NCBI RefSeq assembly: GCF_023715885.1
Contig: NZ_JAMBOY010000003.1
Location: 248,001 to 312,000, forward strand
Reading direction: 5' to 3'
Length of the DNA stretch: 64,000 nucleotides
From: Microbacterium hydrocarbonoxydans
Lineage (GTDB): Bacteria > Actinomycetota > Actinomycetes > Actinomycetales > Microbacteriaceae
Below the pieces are notes generated by a model that saw only the letters and a program-made list of their open reading frames with translations, was not told where the DNA came from and did not search any database. How positions within the stretch are numbered: position 1 is the first letter of the stretch; the number at the start of each line of letters is the position of its first letter. The position numbers were made by a program, and so were the translations under genes. Shown piece by piece: positions 26,666 to 33,963 of the stretch.

Positions 26666-27325
26666 TCAGGCGAGCGCGGGCAGGACGAGGCTGACCGCGA
26701 GCGCGATCATGACGACCGCGATGATTCCGTCGAGGATGCGCCAGGAGCGTTCCGTGCGCAGCCAGCGACCGAGATAGCGCGCCCCGAAGCCCAGCGCCGT
26801 GAACCACAGGATGCTGGCGACGATCGCCCCGGCGGCGAACAGCCAGCGCTCCTCACCGTGGGTCGCCGCGATCGAGCCGAGCATGAGCACGGTGTCGAGG
26901 TACACGTGCGGGTTGAGCCAGGTGAGCGCGAGGACGGTCAGGAGCACCGGGGCCAGCGCGGTGCGCGTCGCGGTGGCGGTCGCCGCGCCGCCGCCTTCGG
27001 GCGCGGCACCCGTCGTCGGCGCGTCGTCGACGCGCAGCTGTTCGCCGCCGCGCCAGGCGCGGCGTGCGGCGAGAAGGCCGTATCCGAGCAGGAACAGGGC
27101 GCCGGCCCACCGGGCGACAACGACGAGCCACGGCGCGGCCGAGATCACGAAACCGAGTCCCGCGACGCCGGCGAGGATCAGCAGGGCGTCGGACAGGGCG
27201 CAGACGACCACGACCGGCAGCACATGCTCCCGACGGATGCCCTGGCGCAGCACGAAGACGTTCTGCGCGCCGATGGCGACGATGAGCGAGAGGCCGAGTC
27301 CGAGACCCGAGAGGACCGAGAGCAT
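26666..27325 (-). CDS. lysE: LysE/ArgO family basic amino acid exporter
   Basis: 219 aa with six hydrophobic segments. N-terminal motif GLGLGLSLIVAIGAQNVFVLRQG is the LysE signature and the end is WRILDGIIAVVMIALAVSLVL. Exports L-lysine and/or L-arginine. Divergent from the LysG-type regulator, which activates lysE when basic amino acids accumulate. I chose ATG 27325: TACCGT lies 7 nt upstream, a leaderless layout, and this start aligns with LysE; a GTG at 27334 adds three residues. Confidence 0.9.
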   Translation of the reverse strand: MLSVLSGLGLGLSLIVAIGAQNVFVLRQGIRREHVLPVVVVCALSDALLILAGVAGLGFVISAAPWLVVVARWAGALFLLGYGLLAARRAWRGGEQLRVDDAPTTGAAPEGGGAATATATRTALAPVLLTVLALTWLNPHVYLDTVLMLGSIAATHGEERWLFAAGAIVASILWFTALGFGARYLGRWLRTERSWRILDGIIAVVMIALAVSLVLPALA

Positions 27326-27352
27326 GTACTCCACGGTAGGCGGGGTGTAAGC

Positions 27353-28270
27353 ATGAGAGCCAGCGAGGATTCCTTGTCAGCCATTAGTCTGGCTAATGTG
27401 AGGATCGATCCCGACCTGGCCGCCACCGTCGCGGCCGTCGCCGACGAGGGCACGCTCGACGCGGCATCCCGCGTCCTGCGCATCACGCCGTCGGCGGTGA
27501 GTCAGCGATTGAAGACCCTCGAGCAACAGCTCGGGCGCGTGCTCGTCGTGCGAGCGAAGCCCGCGCGGCTGACCGAGGCGGGCGAAGCCGTCGTGCGGCT
27601 CGCTCGGCAGATCGCGCTGCTCGAGCACGACGCCCTGAGTGGACTGGGCCTCGGCGGCGAATCGGCACGCCCTCGGATCCCGCTCGCGGTGAACGCCGAC
27701 TCGATGGCGACCTGGTTCCTCGCGCCGCTCGCACGTCTGTCGCGCACGCACGACATCGACGTCGACCTGCACCGCGACGACCAGAACTTCACCGCGCGGC
27801 TGCTCGAGTCGGGCACGGTCATGGCGGCTGTGACGAGCGAGGCGACGCCGGTCGCCGGGTGCTCCGTGTCGCCCCTCGGGGTGCTGGAGTACCGCGCGAT
27901 GGCGGAGCCCGGCTACGCCGCACGCTGGTTCTCCGGCGGGGTGACCGCCGAGGCGCTCACCACCGCACCGTTCGTCGACTTCGACCGTCGAGACACACTT
28001 CAGCACCAGTGGCTGGCGACGAGGGGTGTGACCGCGCAGGGGGTGCCGAGGCATTACGTGCCGGCATCCCATGACTACGCGCTCGCCGTTCGGCTCGGAC
28101 TCGGCTGGGGGATGGTCCCGCGGCTGCAGGACGAGGGCGGATTGGTCGATCTCGGCGGTCCACCGCTGCGGGTCGCGCTGTACTGGCAGCAGTGGAATCT
28201 GCGCTCGACGCTGCTCGATGCGATCGCCGCCGACATCGCCGAGGAGGCGCATCGCGTGCTCGCCCCCTGA
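27353..28270 (+). CDS. lysG: LysR family regulator, ArgP/LysG type
   Basis: 305 aa. N-terminal winged HTH (ATVAAVADEGTLDAASRVLRITPSAVSQRLKTLEQQLGRVLVV) and a LysR substrate domain. ArgP/LysG proteins activate export of lysine/arginine in response to those amino acids. ATG 27353 has AGGCGGGG 7 nt upstream. GTG 27398 (VRIDPDLAAT) aligns better with the family N-terminus and is an alternative; in that case the 27382 palindrome would be non-coding. Confidence 0.88.
   Translation: MRASEDSLSAISLANVRIDPDLAATVAAVADEGTLDAASRVLRITPSAVSQRLKTLEQQLGRVLVVRAKPARLTEAGEAVVRLARQIALLEHDALSGLGLGGESARPRIPLAVNADSMATWFLAPLARLSRTHDIDVDLHRDDQNFTARLLESGTVMAAVTSEATPVAGCSVSPLGVLEYRAMAEPGYAARWFSGGVTAEALTTAPFVDFDRRDTLQHQWLATRGVTAQGVPRHYVPASHDYALAVRLGLGWGMVPRLQDEGGLVDLGGPPLRVALYWQQWNLRSTLLDAIAADIAEEAHRVLAP
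27382..27398. promoter_or_regulatory. CATTAG-N5-CTAATG palindrome near lysG start
   Basis: Perfect 6-bp inverted repeat with a 5-nt spacer (17 bp in all), close to the divergent lysE and lysG starts. Candidate LysG operator. It falls in the first codons if lysG starts at 27353 and just before the start if it begins at GTG 27398. Confidence 0.5.
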
Positions 28271-28314
28271 CGAACGGTTCCGATCCGTTTCGCGATCAGG
28301 CTGTTGCATCCTGG

Positions 28315-28332
28315 ATTGAATAGGTATTCAAT
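28315..28332. promoter_or_regulatory. AT-rich 18-bp perfect palindrome upstream of SipW-type cluster
   Basis: ATTGAATA-GG-TATTCAAT: two 8-nt perfect arms and a 2-nt spacer, in an otherwise very GC-rich genome, 137 nt before the first gene of the cluster. This is the form of a site for a dimeric repressor. No regulator gene for it is adjacent apart from lysG. Confidence 0.6.
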
Positions 28333-28390
28333 CTGATGAACGGGCATGTGTCTTGTGGGAGCGGTTTCGTCGAGGCGCATGCAAGACGAA

Positions 28391-28446
28391 AGAGTGCGCA
28401 GGCGCCGGTCTTTGAGGGAGGATCGTCCACCTCGTTCGCGCACTCT
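28391..28446 (+). other. leader hairpin upstream of SipW-type cluster
   Basis: AGAGTGCGC (28391-28399) pairs perfectly with GCGCACTCT (28438-28446) around a 38-nt loop in the putative 5' leader, ending 22 nt before the first ATG. It could bring the Shine-Dalgarno GAGGGGAAGAGA into a folded leader. Confidence 0.4.
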
Positions 28447-28468
28447 CGATTCCTGAGGGGGAAGAGAC

Positions 28469-29107
28469 ATGGTCACCAGGGACACCAGGAGGACGGACAC
28501 CAGGAGGAAGGTTCTCGCCGTCCTCGCCGGAGGCGTCGTATTGGGGGTGGGCGTGGGAGTGACGCTCGCCGCCTGGAACGACTCCGAGTTCGCCACCGGT
28601 ACTTTCGGTGCGGGGTCGTTCAACCTGGAGGGCTCGACGACGAGCGCCACCACGGGGTATGACGACCACAACATCGACAACGGGGATGCCGCGGCATCCC
28701 TCGTGTTCCAATTGCCGGCCGTTGCCGCGTCGATGTCGCCTGGAGACGTCGTCTACGCCCCGTTCTGGGTGCGACTCGACGCCACGACGACGAACGCCGC
28801 GACATTGGCTCCCGCCGGGATCACCGCGGGGACCGGCGGCAACGAGGCGAACCTCTCGTACACCGTCACCGCGATCGGCGCCGCAGCGACGTGCGGGGCA
28901 GGAGCCACGGGAACCGTCGTCGCCTCCGGAGCGACGCTCAGCGCCCAGACCGGAGCGACATCGGTGCCGCTCGCCGAGGGCACGGCCCCCGGCACGGCCG
29001 GCGCGCCCGTGCAGCTGTGCTTCGCCGTCACGGCCGGTGCCGCGCTGACCCAGGGCGCGACGGCGACCGCGACGTGGGAGTTCACCGCCACCTCCGTCTC
29101 CGACTGA
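28469..29107 (+). CDS. SipW-dependent-type signal peptide protein (TasA/camelysin-like), first copy
   Basis: 212 aa. Residues 1-40 form an alternate-type signal peptide: basic N-region with five Arg, hydrophobic core LAVLAGGVVLGVGVGVTLAAWND, immediately followed by SEFATGTFGAGSFNLEGST. This is the TIGR04088-like pattern (TLAAWnDSE, TGTFxaGsFnL) of proteins cleaved by a SipW-type peptidase. The mature part is a beta-rich Ala/Thr domain with two Cys. In Bacillus such proteins (TasA) build extracellular fibres. Here it is followed by a paralogue and the signal peptidase. Confidence 0.85.
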   Translation: MVTRDTRRTDTRRKVLAVLAGGVVLGVGVGVTLAAWNDSEFATGTFGAGSFNLEGSTTSATTGYDDHNIDNGDAAASLVFQLPAVAASMSPGDVVYAPFWVRLDATTTNAATLAPAGITAGTGGNEANLSYTVTAIGAAATCGAGATGTVVASGATLSAQTGATSVPLAEGTAPGTAGAPVQLCFAVTAGAALTQGATATATWEFTATSVSD

Positions 29108-29109
29108 TC

Positions 29110-29769
29110 ATGGCCGACACCCGCAGACGCGTGCGGGAGAGGAAGCGACTGCGCTCTCGTCGGATCCGGGCCGTCCTCGCGGGCGGACTCGTGTTCGGCG
29201 TCGGCGCGACGGTGACCCTCGCCGCATGGAACGACTCCGAGTATGCGTCGTCGACGTTCACCGCCGGACGTTTCGACATCGTGGGCGCCACCGACGGAGC
29301 GACGTTCTCTAACCACGCCACCACCGGAACCGCCGCGGCGCTGAGCTTCGCCGTCGCACCGACCGCGATGGTGCCGGGTACGACGACGTACGCGCTGTTC
29401 AGCGTCAGGACGGCCACCCCGTCGGCGGCGGGGACGCTGCAGCTCACCGCCGGTACACCGGGCGGCACCGGTCTCGCCACCTACCTCACCTACGGCGTGC
29501 GCCTCGTGCCGACGGCTGCCACGCCGAGTCAGTCGTGCACCGCTGCGACCTACGCCGCGGCATCCGGCGCCTCGAGCGTGATCGTCGCAGACGGATCGGC
29601 GCTCACGGTCGGGGGAGCGGCCACGACGTCCGTGCCGCAGGTGGTGACGGCGAACGGCGGCAACCAACTGAACTACTGCGTCGCGGTGACGCTTCCGACG
29701 ACCGCGGTCAACGCGGCGCAGGGGCTCACGATGACGCAGACGTGGCAGATCCAGGGCACGTCGTCGTAG
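29110..29769 (+). CDS. SipW-dependent-type signal peptide protein, second copy
   Basis: 219 aa, 2 nt after the previous stop. A long basic N-region (RRRVRERKRLRSRRIR) and core AVLAGGLVFGVGATVTLAAWND, then SEYASSTFTAGRFDIVGAT. Paralogue of the upstream protein: the TLAAWNDSE junction is identical. Two Cys near 145 and 195 may form a disulfide. A probable exported fibre- or surface-layer subunit, processed by the peptidase downstream. Confidence 0.85.
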   Translation: MADTRRRVRERKRLRSRRIRAVLAGGLVFGVGATVTLAAWNDSEYASSTFTAGRFDIVGATDGATFSNHATTGTAAALSFAVAPTAMVPGTTTYALFSVRTATPSAAGTLQLTAGTPGGTGLATYLTYGVRLVPTAATPSQSCTAATYAAASGASSVIVADGSALTVGGAATTSVPQVVTANGGNQLNYCVAVTLPTTAVNAAQGLTMTQTWQIQGTSS

Positions 29770-29822
29770 CGGGACGGATCCCGAGGGCGACGGATGCAGA
29801 TGGCGCGCGGAGAGGAGGGGAG

Positions 29823-30419
29823 ATGAGCACACCAGCCACCCGTCGGGAACGGCGTGAGCGCTCGGCCGACCGGATCGCCGAGGGCTCGGGCGAGGCGCCG
29901 ACCGCCCGCGAGTCCCGAAGCGCGGGGCGGTTCCTCGTCGACTCGGCGCTGTGGATCGCCGCCGCCGCGGGCGTGGTGTGCATCGCGCTGGTCGTGCTCG
30001 CCCTCGCGGCGCAGGTCACGCTCATCATGTTCCGCACCGGGTCGATGTCTCCGACGATCCCCGCGGGTTCCGTCGCCGTCGTGCAGCGGGTGCCCGCGAC
30101 CGACGTGGCCGTCGGCGACATCGTGACCGTCGACCGATCCGCGGAGCTGCCCATCACCCACCGGATCACCTCGGTCTCCGACGGGGCGACTGCCGACGAG
30201 CGCGTCATCACGATGCGGGGCGACGCGAACACCTCCGACGATCCGTTCCCGTATGCGGTCACCTCGGTGCGGCGCGTGCTCTTCTCGGTGCCGGGCGTGG
30301 CACCCGTCATCGTCGCGCTCGGGGACCCCCTGGTGCTGGGCGGGATCACGGTCGCGGCGACCGTGATCGTCGTGTGGGCGTTCTGGCCGCGGAGGCGGCA
30401 CGAGGCGGGGGGCGCATGA
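29823..30419 (+). CDS. sipW: SipW-type signal peptidase I
   Basis: 198 aa. Basic N-terminal cytoplasmic region, membrane anchor (about 40-65), catalytic Ser in FRTGSMSPTIPAGS (about residue 75) and a His in place of the usual Lys in LPITHRITSV (about 112). The Ser-His dyad marks the archaeal/ER-type SipW class. The C-terminus has a second membrane helix (LVLGGITVAATVIVVWAFW). It sits inside the cluster with its likely substrates and overlaps the next gene by 4 nt. Confidence 0.88.
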   Translation: MSTPATRRERRERSADRIAEGSGEAPTARESRSAGRFLVDSALWIAAAAGVVCIALVVLALAAQVTLIMFRTGSMSPTIPAGSVAVVQRVPATDVAVGDIVTVDRSAELPITHRITSVSDGATADERVITMRGDANTSDDPFPYAVTSVRRVLFSVPGVAPVIVALGDPLVLGGITVAATVIVVWAFWPRRRHEAGGA

Positions 30420-31120
30420 CGATCTCCCGGGCCGCGGTCGGCGCGGGACTCGCCATCGCGCTCGCCGCGGGGGCTGCCCTCGCAGCGGCGCCCGCGTGGG
30501 CGGCGCCGAGCACGGAGGTCGTGCAGGGTGCGGTGCTGCGGATCGTCTCCGTCGCGGACTGGGACGAGGCGGCGGACCTGCTCCCGGGTGAATCGGTGGT
30601 GTGGGACGTGGCGGTCAGTGCGGATGCCGACGTCGAGCCCGGGACCGTGACGCTCGCCGTGAGCGCGACAGGTGCGGCGCCCCTGCTCGTCGACGCGGAA
30701 CTGTGCCTGCAGCCCTGGGCCGACGGCGCGTGCCCGGGTGGCGCGACCGTGCTCACGACATCGTGGACCATCCCGCGTGACGGCAGCGAGGCCGTGCTCG
30801 CCGACTTCCCGTCGACGCAGACCGCGCACCTGCGTCTGCGGCTGGCGCGGGGCGGAGACGATGACCGGCCCGGGTTCACCGATGTGCGCGTCTCGGCCCG
30901 CGGCGTCGGCGATGCGGTCGCCGCAGGCCCGGGAGGCGGACTCCCCACCACCGGCGGAACGGCGCCGGTCGGTGTGCTCGTCGGCGGGATCGCGCTGGTC
31001 GGCGCCGGGGCGGTGCTTCTCGCGGAACGTACCCGGCTGCGGGGGCGTGGTCGGCCGGTCGCACGGGGTTATCGGGGCGCACGCGATGGGCGCGACCCGG
31101 ATGCGGGGCTGGCGCCGTGA
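30416..31120 (+). CDS. secreted protein with LPTTG sortase-like anchor
   Basis: 234 aa. Classical signal peptide ending near AAAPAWA-AP, a beta-rich extracellular domain of about 130 residues with two Cys, and at the end a sorting signal LPTTG (about residue 184) followed by a hydrophobic helix and a basic tail (RTRLRGRGR). This fits cell-wall anchoring by sortase, although no sortase gene is in the window. ATGA overlap with sipW. It could be the wall anchor of the fibre formed by the neighbouring proteins; that is inference. Confidence 0.8.
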   Translation: MTISRAAVGAGLAIALAAGAALAAAPAWAAPSTEVVQGAVLRIVSVADWDEAADLLPGESVVWDVAVSADADVEPGTVTLAVSATGAAPLLVDAELCLQPWADGACPGGATVLTTSWTIPRDGSEAVLADFPSTQTAHLRLRLARGGDDDRPGFTDVRVSARGVGDAVAAGPGGGLPTTGGTAPVGVLVGGIALVGAGAVLLAERTRLRGRGRPVARGYRGARDGRDPDAGLAP

Positions 31121-31656
31121 CCGTGCGAACTCGAGCATCGCGGCGGCGGCTGCTCGCCGGCATCCTGGGCGTGAGCGTCCTCGCGGGCGTGAGCGTCCTC
31201 GCGGGCGCGAGCGCAGTCGCGGGTGCGCAGCTGGTCGACGCGCGCTTCACCGACACCGAGTACGCCGCCTCCGGGACGTTCACGTCGTTCACGGTGCCGC
31301 CGGCCACCATCACCGCGTGCACGATCACGAACAACGGGCTCGGCATCTTCCAGAGCGTGACGCTCGTGTGGACGTCGATCTACCCGGCCAGCGGGGTGCG
31401 ACTGACGCTCACCCAGGGGGCCACGACGGCGGTGGTTCCGGCATCCAACATCACGACGTCAGGTCCGAGCGGCGGGGTCTACACGCACACCGCCGTGCTC
31501 CCGCAGACGCTGCTCGCCAGCCTGCTCACGAACCTTCTCGGGAGCACGACGACCATGACGGTCAACAACCTTCTCGTCGGCACCTCGTGGTTGTCGGCGG
31601 GAGTGTCGAGGCAGCTGTCGATCGCGCTCCTCGGGACGGGCGCGACCTGCACCTGA
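31117..31656 (+). CDS. small exported protein, SipW-type cluster
   Basis: 179 aa from GTG 31117, overlapping the previous stop. Basic N-region RTRASRRRLL, hydrophobic core with the imperfect repeat GVSVLAGVSVLAGASAVAG, then ARFTDTEYAASGTFTSFTV which resembles the TLAAWnDSEYASSTF junction of the two earlier proteins. The mature part is Thr/Ser-rich with two Cys. Probably another substrate of the SipW-type peptidase. The function is not known. Confidence 0.72.
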   Translation: MTVRTRASRRRLLAGILGVSVLAGVSVLAGASAVAGAQLVDARFTDTEYAASGTFTSFTVPPATITACTITNNGLGIFQSVTLVWTSIYPASGVRLTLTQGATTAVVPASNITTSGPSGGVYTHTAVLPQTLLASLLTNLLGSTTTMTVNNLLVGTSWLSAGVSRQLSIALLGTGATCT

Positions 31657-31677
31657 TCCCCGCGGCGCGGGTTGGCT

Positions 31678-32358
31678 TCAGTCGGCGAGTGCCAGGGCAC
31701 GGAACGCGTCGCGCTCGCGCAGGTGCTCGCGGCGGCTGGTCGTGGCGACCGGCATCCTGCGGGGGACCTGCTGACCGGTCGTCCGCCGATACAGCTCGTC
31801 GATGAGTTCGGTGGCGAGGCCGACGAGCTTGGCGATCTCGCGGTCGTCGCGGTCGATCCAGACGCAGCGGGGCTCGTCGTGCACCGGGGCGAAGTCGACG
31901 TGCTCCTCCCAGACGAACAGGGTGCGCTCGGCGCCGAGCACGTGCTGCTGCCACCACACCTGACGGAGGTAGGTGCGGGGGATGCCGCGGAACGCTTTGT
32001 TGGTCGTCTTGATCTCGGCGAGCTCGATGCGTCCTGCCGTGTCGACCGCGATGCCGTCGGGGGTGGCGAGATGGCGGTGCTCGACCTCGGCGCGGAACAG
32101 CGCGGATGAGGGGAGGATACCGTGCGTCGCCGCGACCCAGGCCGCGATCTCCGGCTCGCGTCGGCGGCCGTGGTCGGTATAGGCATTGCCGCCGAAGCGC
32201 GGACCGCCGCCCAGCTTGGAGTCGGCGGCGCGCGCGATGGAGTTCGCGCTCGTGAGCCCGGCGACGTCGGTGGCGGTGATCCCGCGGGACCTCGCGCGCA
32301 TCCAGGCGACGCGGTCGCGGGAGTCCGCAACGATGCGCGCTTGGAGTTCCGGGGTCAC
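31678..32358 (-). CDS. YqaJ-like viral recombinase family nuclease
   Basis: 226 aa. PD-(D/E)XK pattern of the YqaJ/lambda exonuclease family: RSRGITATDVAGL N-terminal helix, EPEIAAWVAATHG, D in TPDGIAVD, the ELAEIKT (ExK) catalytic pair and QVWWQQHVLG. Such enzymes are phage-type 5'-3' exonucleases working with an annealing protein, but no RecT/Bet is here. A related stand-alone copy is present in many actinobacterial chromosomes. Convergent with the SipW-type cluster, 21 nt apart. Confidence 0.82.
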   Translation of the reverse strand: MTPELQARIVADSRDRVAWMRARSRGITATDVAGLTSANSIARAADSKLGGGPRFGGNAYTDHGRRREPEIAAWVAATHGILPSSALFRAEVEHRHLATPDGIAVDTAGRIELAEIKTTNKAFRGIPRTYLRQVWWQQHVLGAERTLFVWEEHVDFAPVHDEPRCVWIDRDDREIAKLVGLATELIDELYRRTTGQQVPRRMPVATTSRREHLRERDAFRALALAD

Positions 32359-32434
32359 CTCACGAGCCTAACCCCGGGTGCCGACCCTCGCCGCCGTACA
32401 CGCCGCTCCGCGGCATCCCCCTCCCCGTCCCGTC

Positions 32435-32510
32435 GACGCCCCTGCTCCGCTACGACGCCCCTGCTCATTGGCGCAGATGCGCAGGGGCTTCGTAGCCCAG
32501 CAGGGGCGTC
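32435..32510. repeat. palindromic element upstream of AbiEi-like gene (GACGCCCCTGCT unit)
   Basis: A 30-nt left arm from 32435 and the inverted right arm ending at 32510 differ at about three positions; each arm contains two direct GACGCCCCTGC-type units separated by CTACGA. The same design and units recur downstream of the gene at 33611-33686. Confidence 0.7.
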
Positions 32511-32614
32511 GGCGCTCCCTGACTCCTCCTGCACAATCGCTCGGAAGCGTGAATCCGGGCCAGAGGGGTGTGAGTGCCGCCAGCTGCAGTCAAGCCTCGC
32601 GCAACGATCGGTGG

Positions 32615-33598
32615 ATGCCGAAGAGGATCGATATCGCCACAGCTCACGCACTGGTGATGACCCGGGACGACCTCCGCCACCGCGGCTGCACCGAGCGTGA
32701 CATCGAACGACTCGTGCGTGAAGGCACGATCCACCGTGTGCGCAACGGCCGCTACATTTCGGCCGACGACCGGGAAGGGTTGTGGAACGAGGGTCGCCAC
32801 CTCGTCGACGTGGTCGCGACCCACCTCAACTCCGACGCCCCCGGCCCGGTGTTCTGGGGGCCGTCGGCAGCAGTGATCCACGGATTGCCGCTGTACCGGC
32901 TCGCACCCCAGCAGGTTCACACGGCGATCGTCGGTGCGCGCCACGGCCGAACGTGCGCGGGAGTCGTGTGGCACAACGTCGGTATCGATCCGTCGGACAT
33001 CGTGGAGATCGAGGGCATCCGGTGCACCTCTCTGGATCGCACTGTCCTCGACCTCGGCCGTTCGACGTCGGTGGAGGTCGCTCTGTCTGCTGCTGACGCG
33101 GCCCTGCGAAGCGAGGCGGTGTCGGGCCACGTGCAGGACACTGACGCGGCGTCGGCATGGGTCGGCCGGATGTCCGATCGAGCCGAGCGCTCGCACGGTC
33201 GAGGAATCCGGCGGGCCCGAAGCATCATCGCCTTCGCCGACGGGCGAGCTCAGCTCCCCGGCGAGAACGTGAGCCGTCTCCAGCTCGCCCGGCTCGGATT
33301 CGCGAGACCGCAACTCCAGGTCCACGTCGTCGGCCCTTCGGGCGAGGACTACTGGCTCGATTTCGGTTTCCGACGGGCGCAGTGCTTCGGCGAGTTCGAC
33401 GGCACGGGCAAGTACCTCGACGAGGCGTTGCGCGACGGGCGCACCGCGGAGGAGATCGTCATGGCAGAGAAGAGACGCGAGGATGCCGTGCGCGGCGTCA
33501 CCGGATGGAGAACCGCGCGCTGGGGTTCGTCGGACATCCTCTCGACGGATGGCTTCGGAAGGACGCTCGCCGCCTATGGCATCCGTCCCCCGGGGTGA
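32615..33598 (+). CDS. AbiEi-like antitoxin-domain protein with nuclease-like C-terminus
   Basis: 327 aa. The N-terminal wHTH (ALVMTRDDLRHRGCTERDIERLVREGTIHRVRNGRYIS) and following AbiEi domain (GPSAAVIHGLPLY, CTSLDRTVLDLGRS) match type IV antitoxin AbiEi. The last 100 residues, with ENVSRLQLARLGF, DYWLDFGF and CFGEFDGTGKYLDE, resemble a DUF559/Vsr-type restriction-endonuclease fold. No AbiEii nucleotidyltransferase toxin is adjacent. I chose ATG 32615; AACGAT lies 6 nt before it. It is flanked on both sides by related palindromic repeats. Confidence 0.8.
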   Translation: MPKRIDIATAHALVMTRDDLRHRGCTERDIERLVREGTIHRVRNGRYISADDREGLWNEGRHLVDVVATHLNSDAPGPVFWGPSAAVIHGLPLYRLAPQQVHTAIVGARHGRTCAGVVWHNVGIDPSDIVEIEGIRCTSLDRTVLDLGRSTSVEVALSAADAALRSEAVSGHVQDTDAASAWVGRMSDRAERSHGRGIRRARSIIAFADGRAQLPGENVSRLQLARLGFARPQLQVHVVGPSGEDYWLDFGFRRAQCFGEFDGTGKYLDEALRDGRTAEEIVMAEKRREDAVRGVTGWRTARWGSSDILSTDGFGRTLAAYGIRPPG

Positions 33599-33610
33599 GG
33601 CACGTCGCTC

Positions 33611-33686
33611 GGCGCCCCTGTCCAGCTACGACGCCCCTGCTCATCCATGTGAACCAGCAGGGGCGCCGTAGCTCCCCCGGGGCGTC
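33611..33686. repeat. palindromic element downstream of AbiEi-like gene
   Basis: Inverted arms built from GCGCCCCTG-N4-GCTACGACGCCCCTGCT-like units, closely related to 32435-32510. The arms are less perfect than in the upstream copy. It ends about 60 nt before the rplJ promoter. Confidence 0.65.
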
Positions 33687-33743
33687 GGCGCGGGGCCGGG
33701 AGGAGAAGAGGGCGAGGGAAGAGGGGAGGGGGCAGGAGCGGAT

Positions 33744-33772
33744 TTGGGAGGAGAGCGCGCGTGAGGTAGAGT
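33744..33772 (+). promoter_or_regulatory. rplJ-rplL promoter
   Basis: TTGGGA at 33744-33749 and TAGAGT at 33767-33772 with a 17-nt spacer. It would start transcription about 185 nt before rplJ, giving the long leader described next. Confidence 0.6.
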
Positions 33773-33778
33773 AGGGGC

Positions 33779-33957
33779 AACCGAAGACCGCTGGTCATCG
33801 AACGTGTGCGAACACGGACGATCGAAGCTCTGCTCAGCAGGGGCCCGCGCAGGCGACGAACTTCCCGAAGCTCCGTGCGCTTGCGCCGGAGCTTTTCTGT
33901 TGCACGCGGTCGAGGTCGGCGCCTCACCGCCGTGAGGCGCCTCGTACACACCAAGGA
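33779..33957 (+). ncRNA. ribosomal protein L10 leader
   Basis: The leader upstream of rplJ is long and structured. A terminator-like hairpin at 33868-33894 (AAGCTCCG/CGGAGCTT with inner GCGC pairs) is followed by TTTCTGTT. This matches the position and form of the L10 leader, in which L10(L12)4 binds the mRNA and represses its own synthesis, here possibly through attenuation. The exact bounds are approximate. Confidence 0.65.
33868..33894 (+). terminator. attenuator-like hairpin in the L10 leader
   Basis: 8-bp stem AAGCTCCG/CGGAGCTT, extendable with GCGC/GCGC, followed by a U-rich TTTCTGTT, 70 nt before the rplJ ATG. It would end transcription unless an alternative fold forms. Confidence 0.6.
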
Positions 33958-33963
33958 GTGACC

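Noticed and set aside
32435..33686. CRISPR-like repeats around the AbiEi-like gene
   Set aside because: Only two copies, each internally palindromic, without regular spacers or cas genes.
24252..33743. Prophage between rplA and rplJ because of the YqaJ-like nuclease
   Set aside because: No integrase, structural or replication phage genes and no att-type direct repeats were seen.
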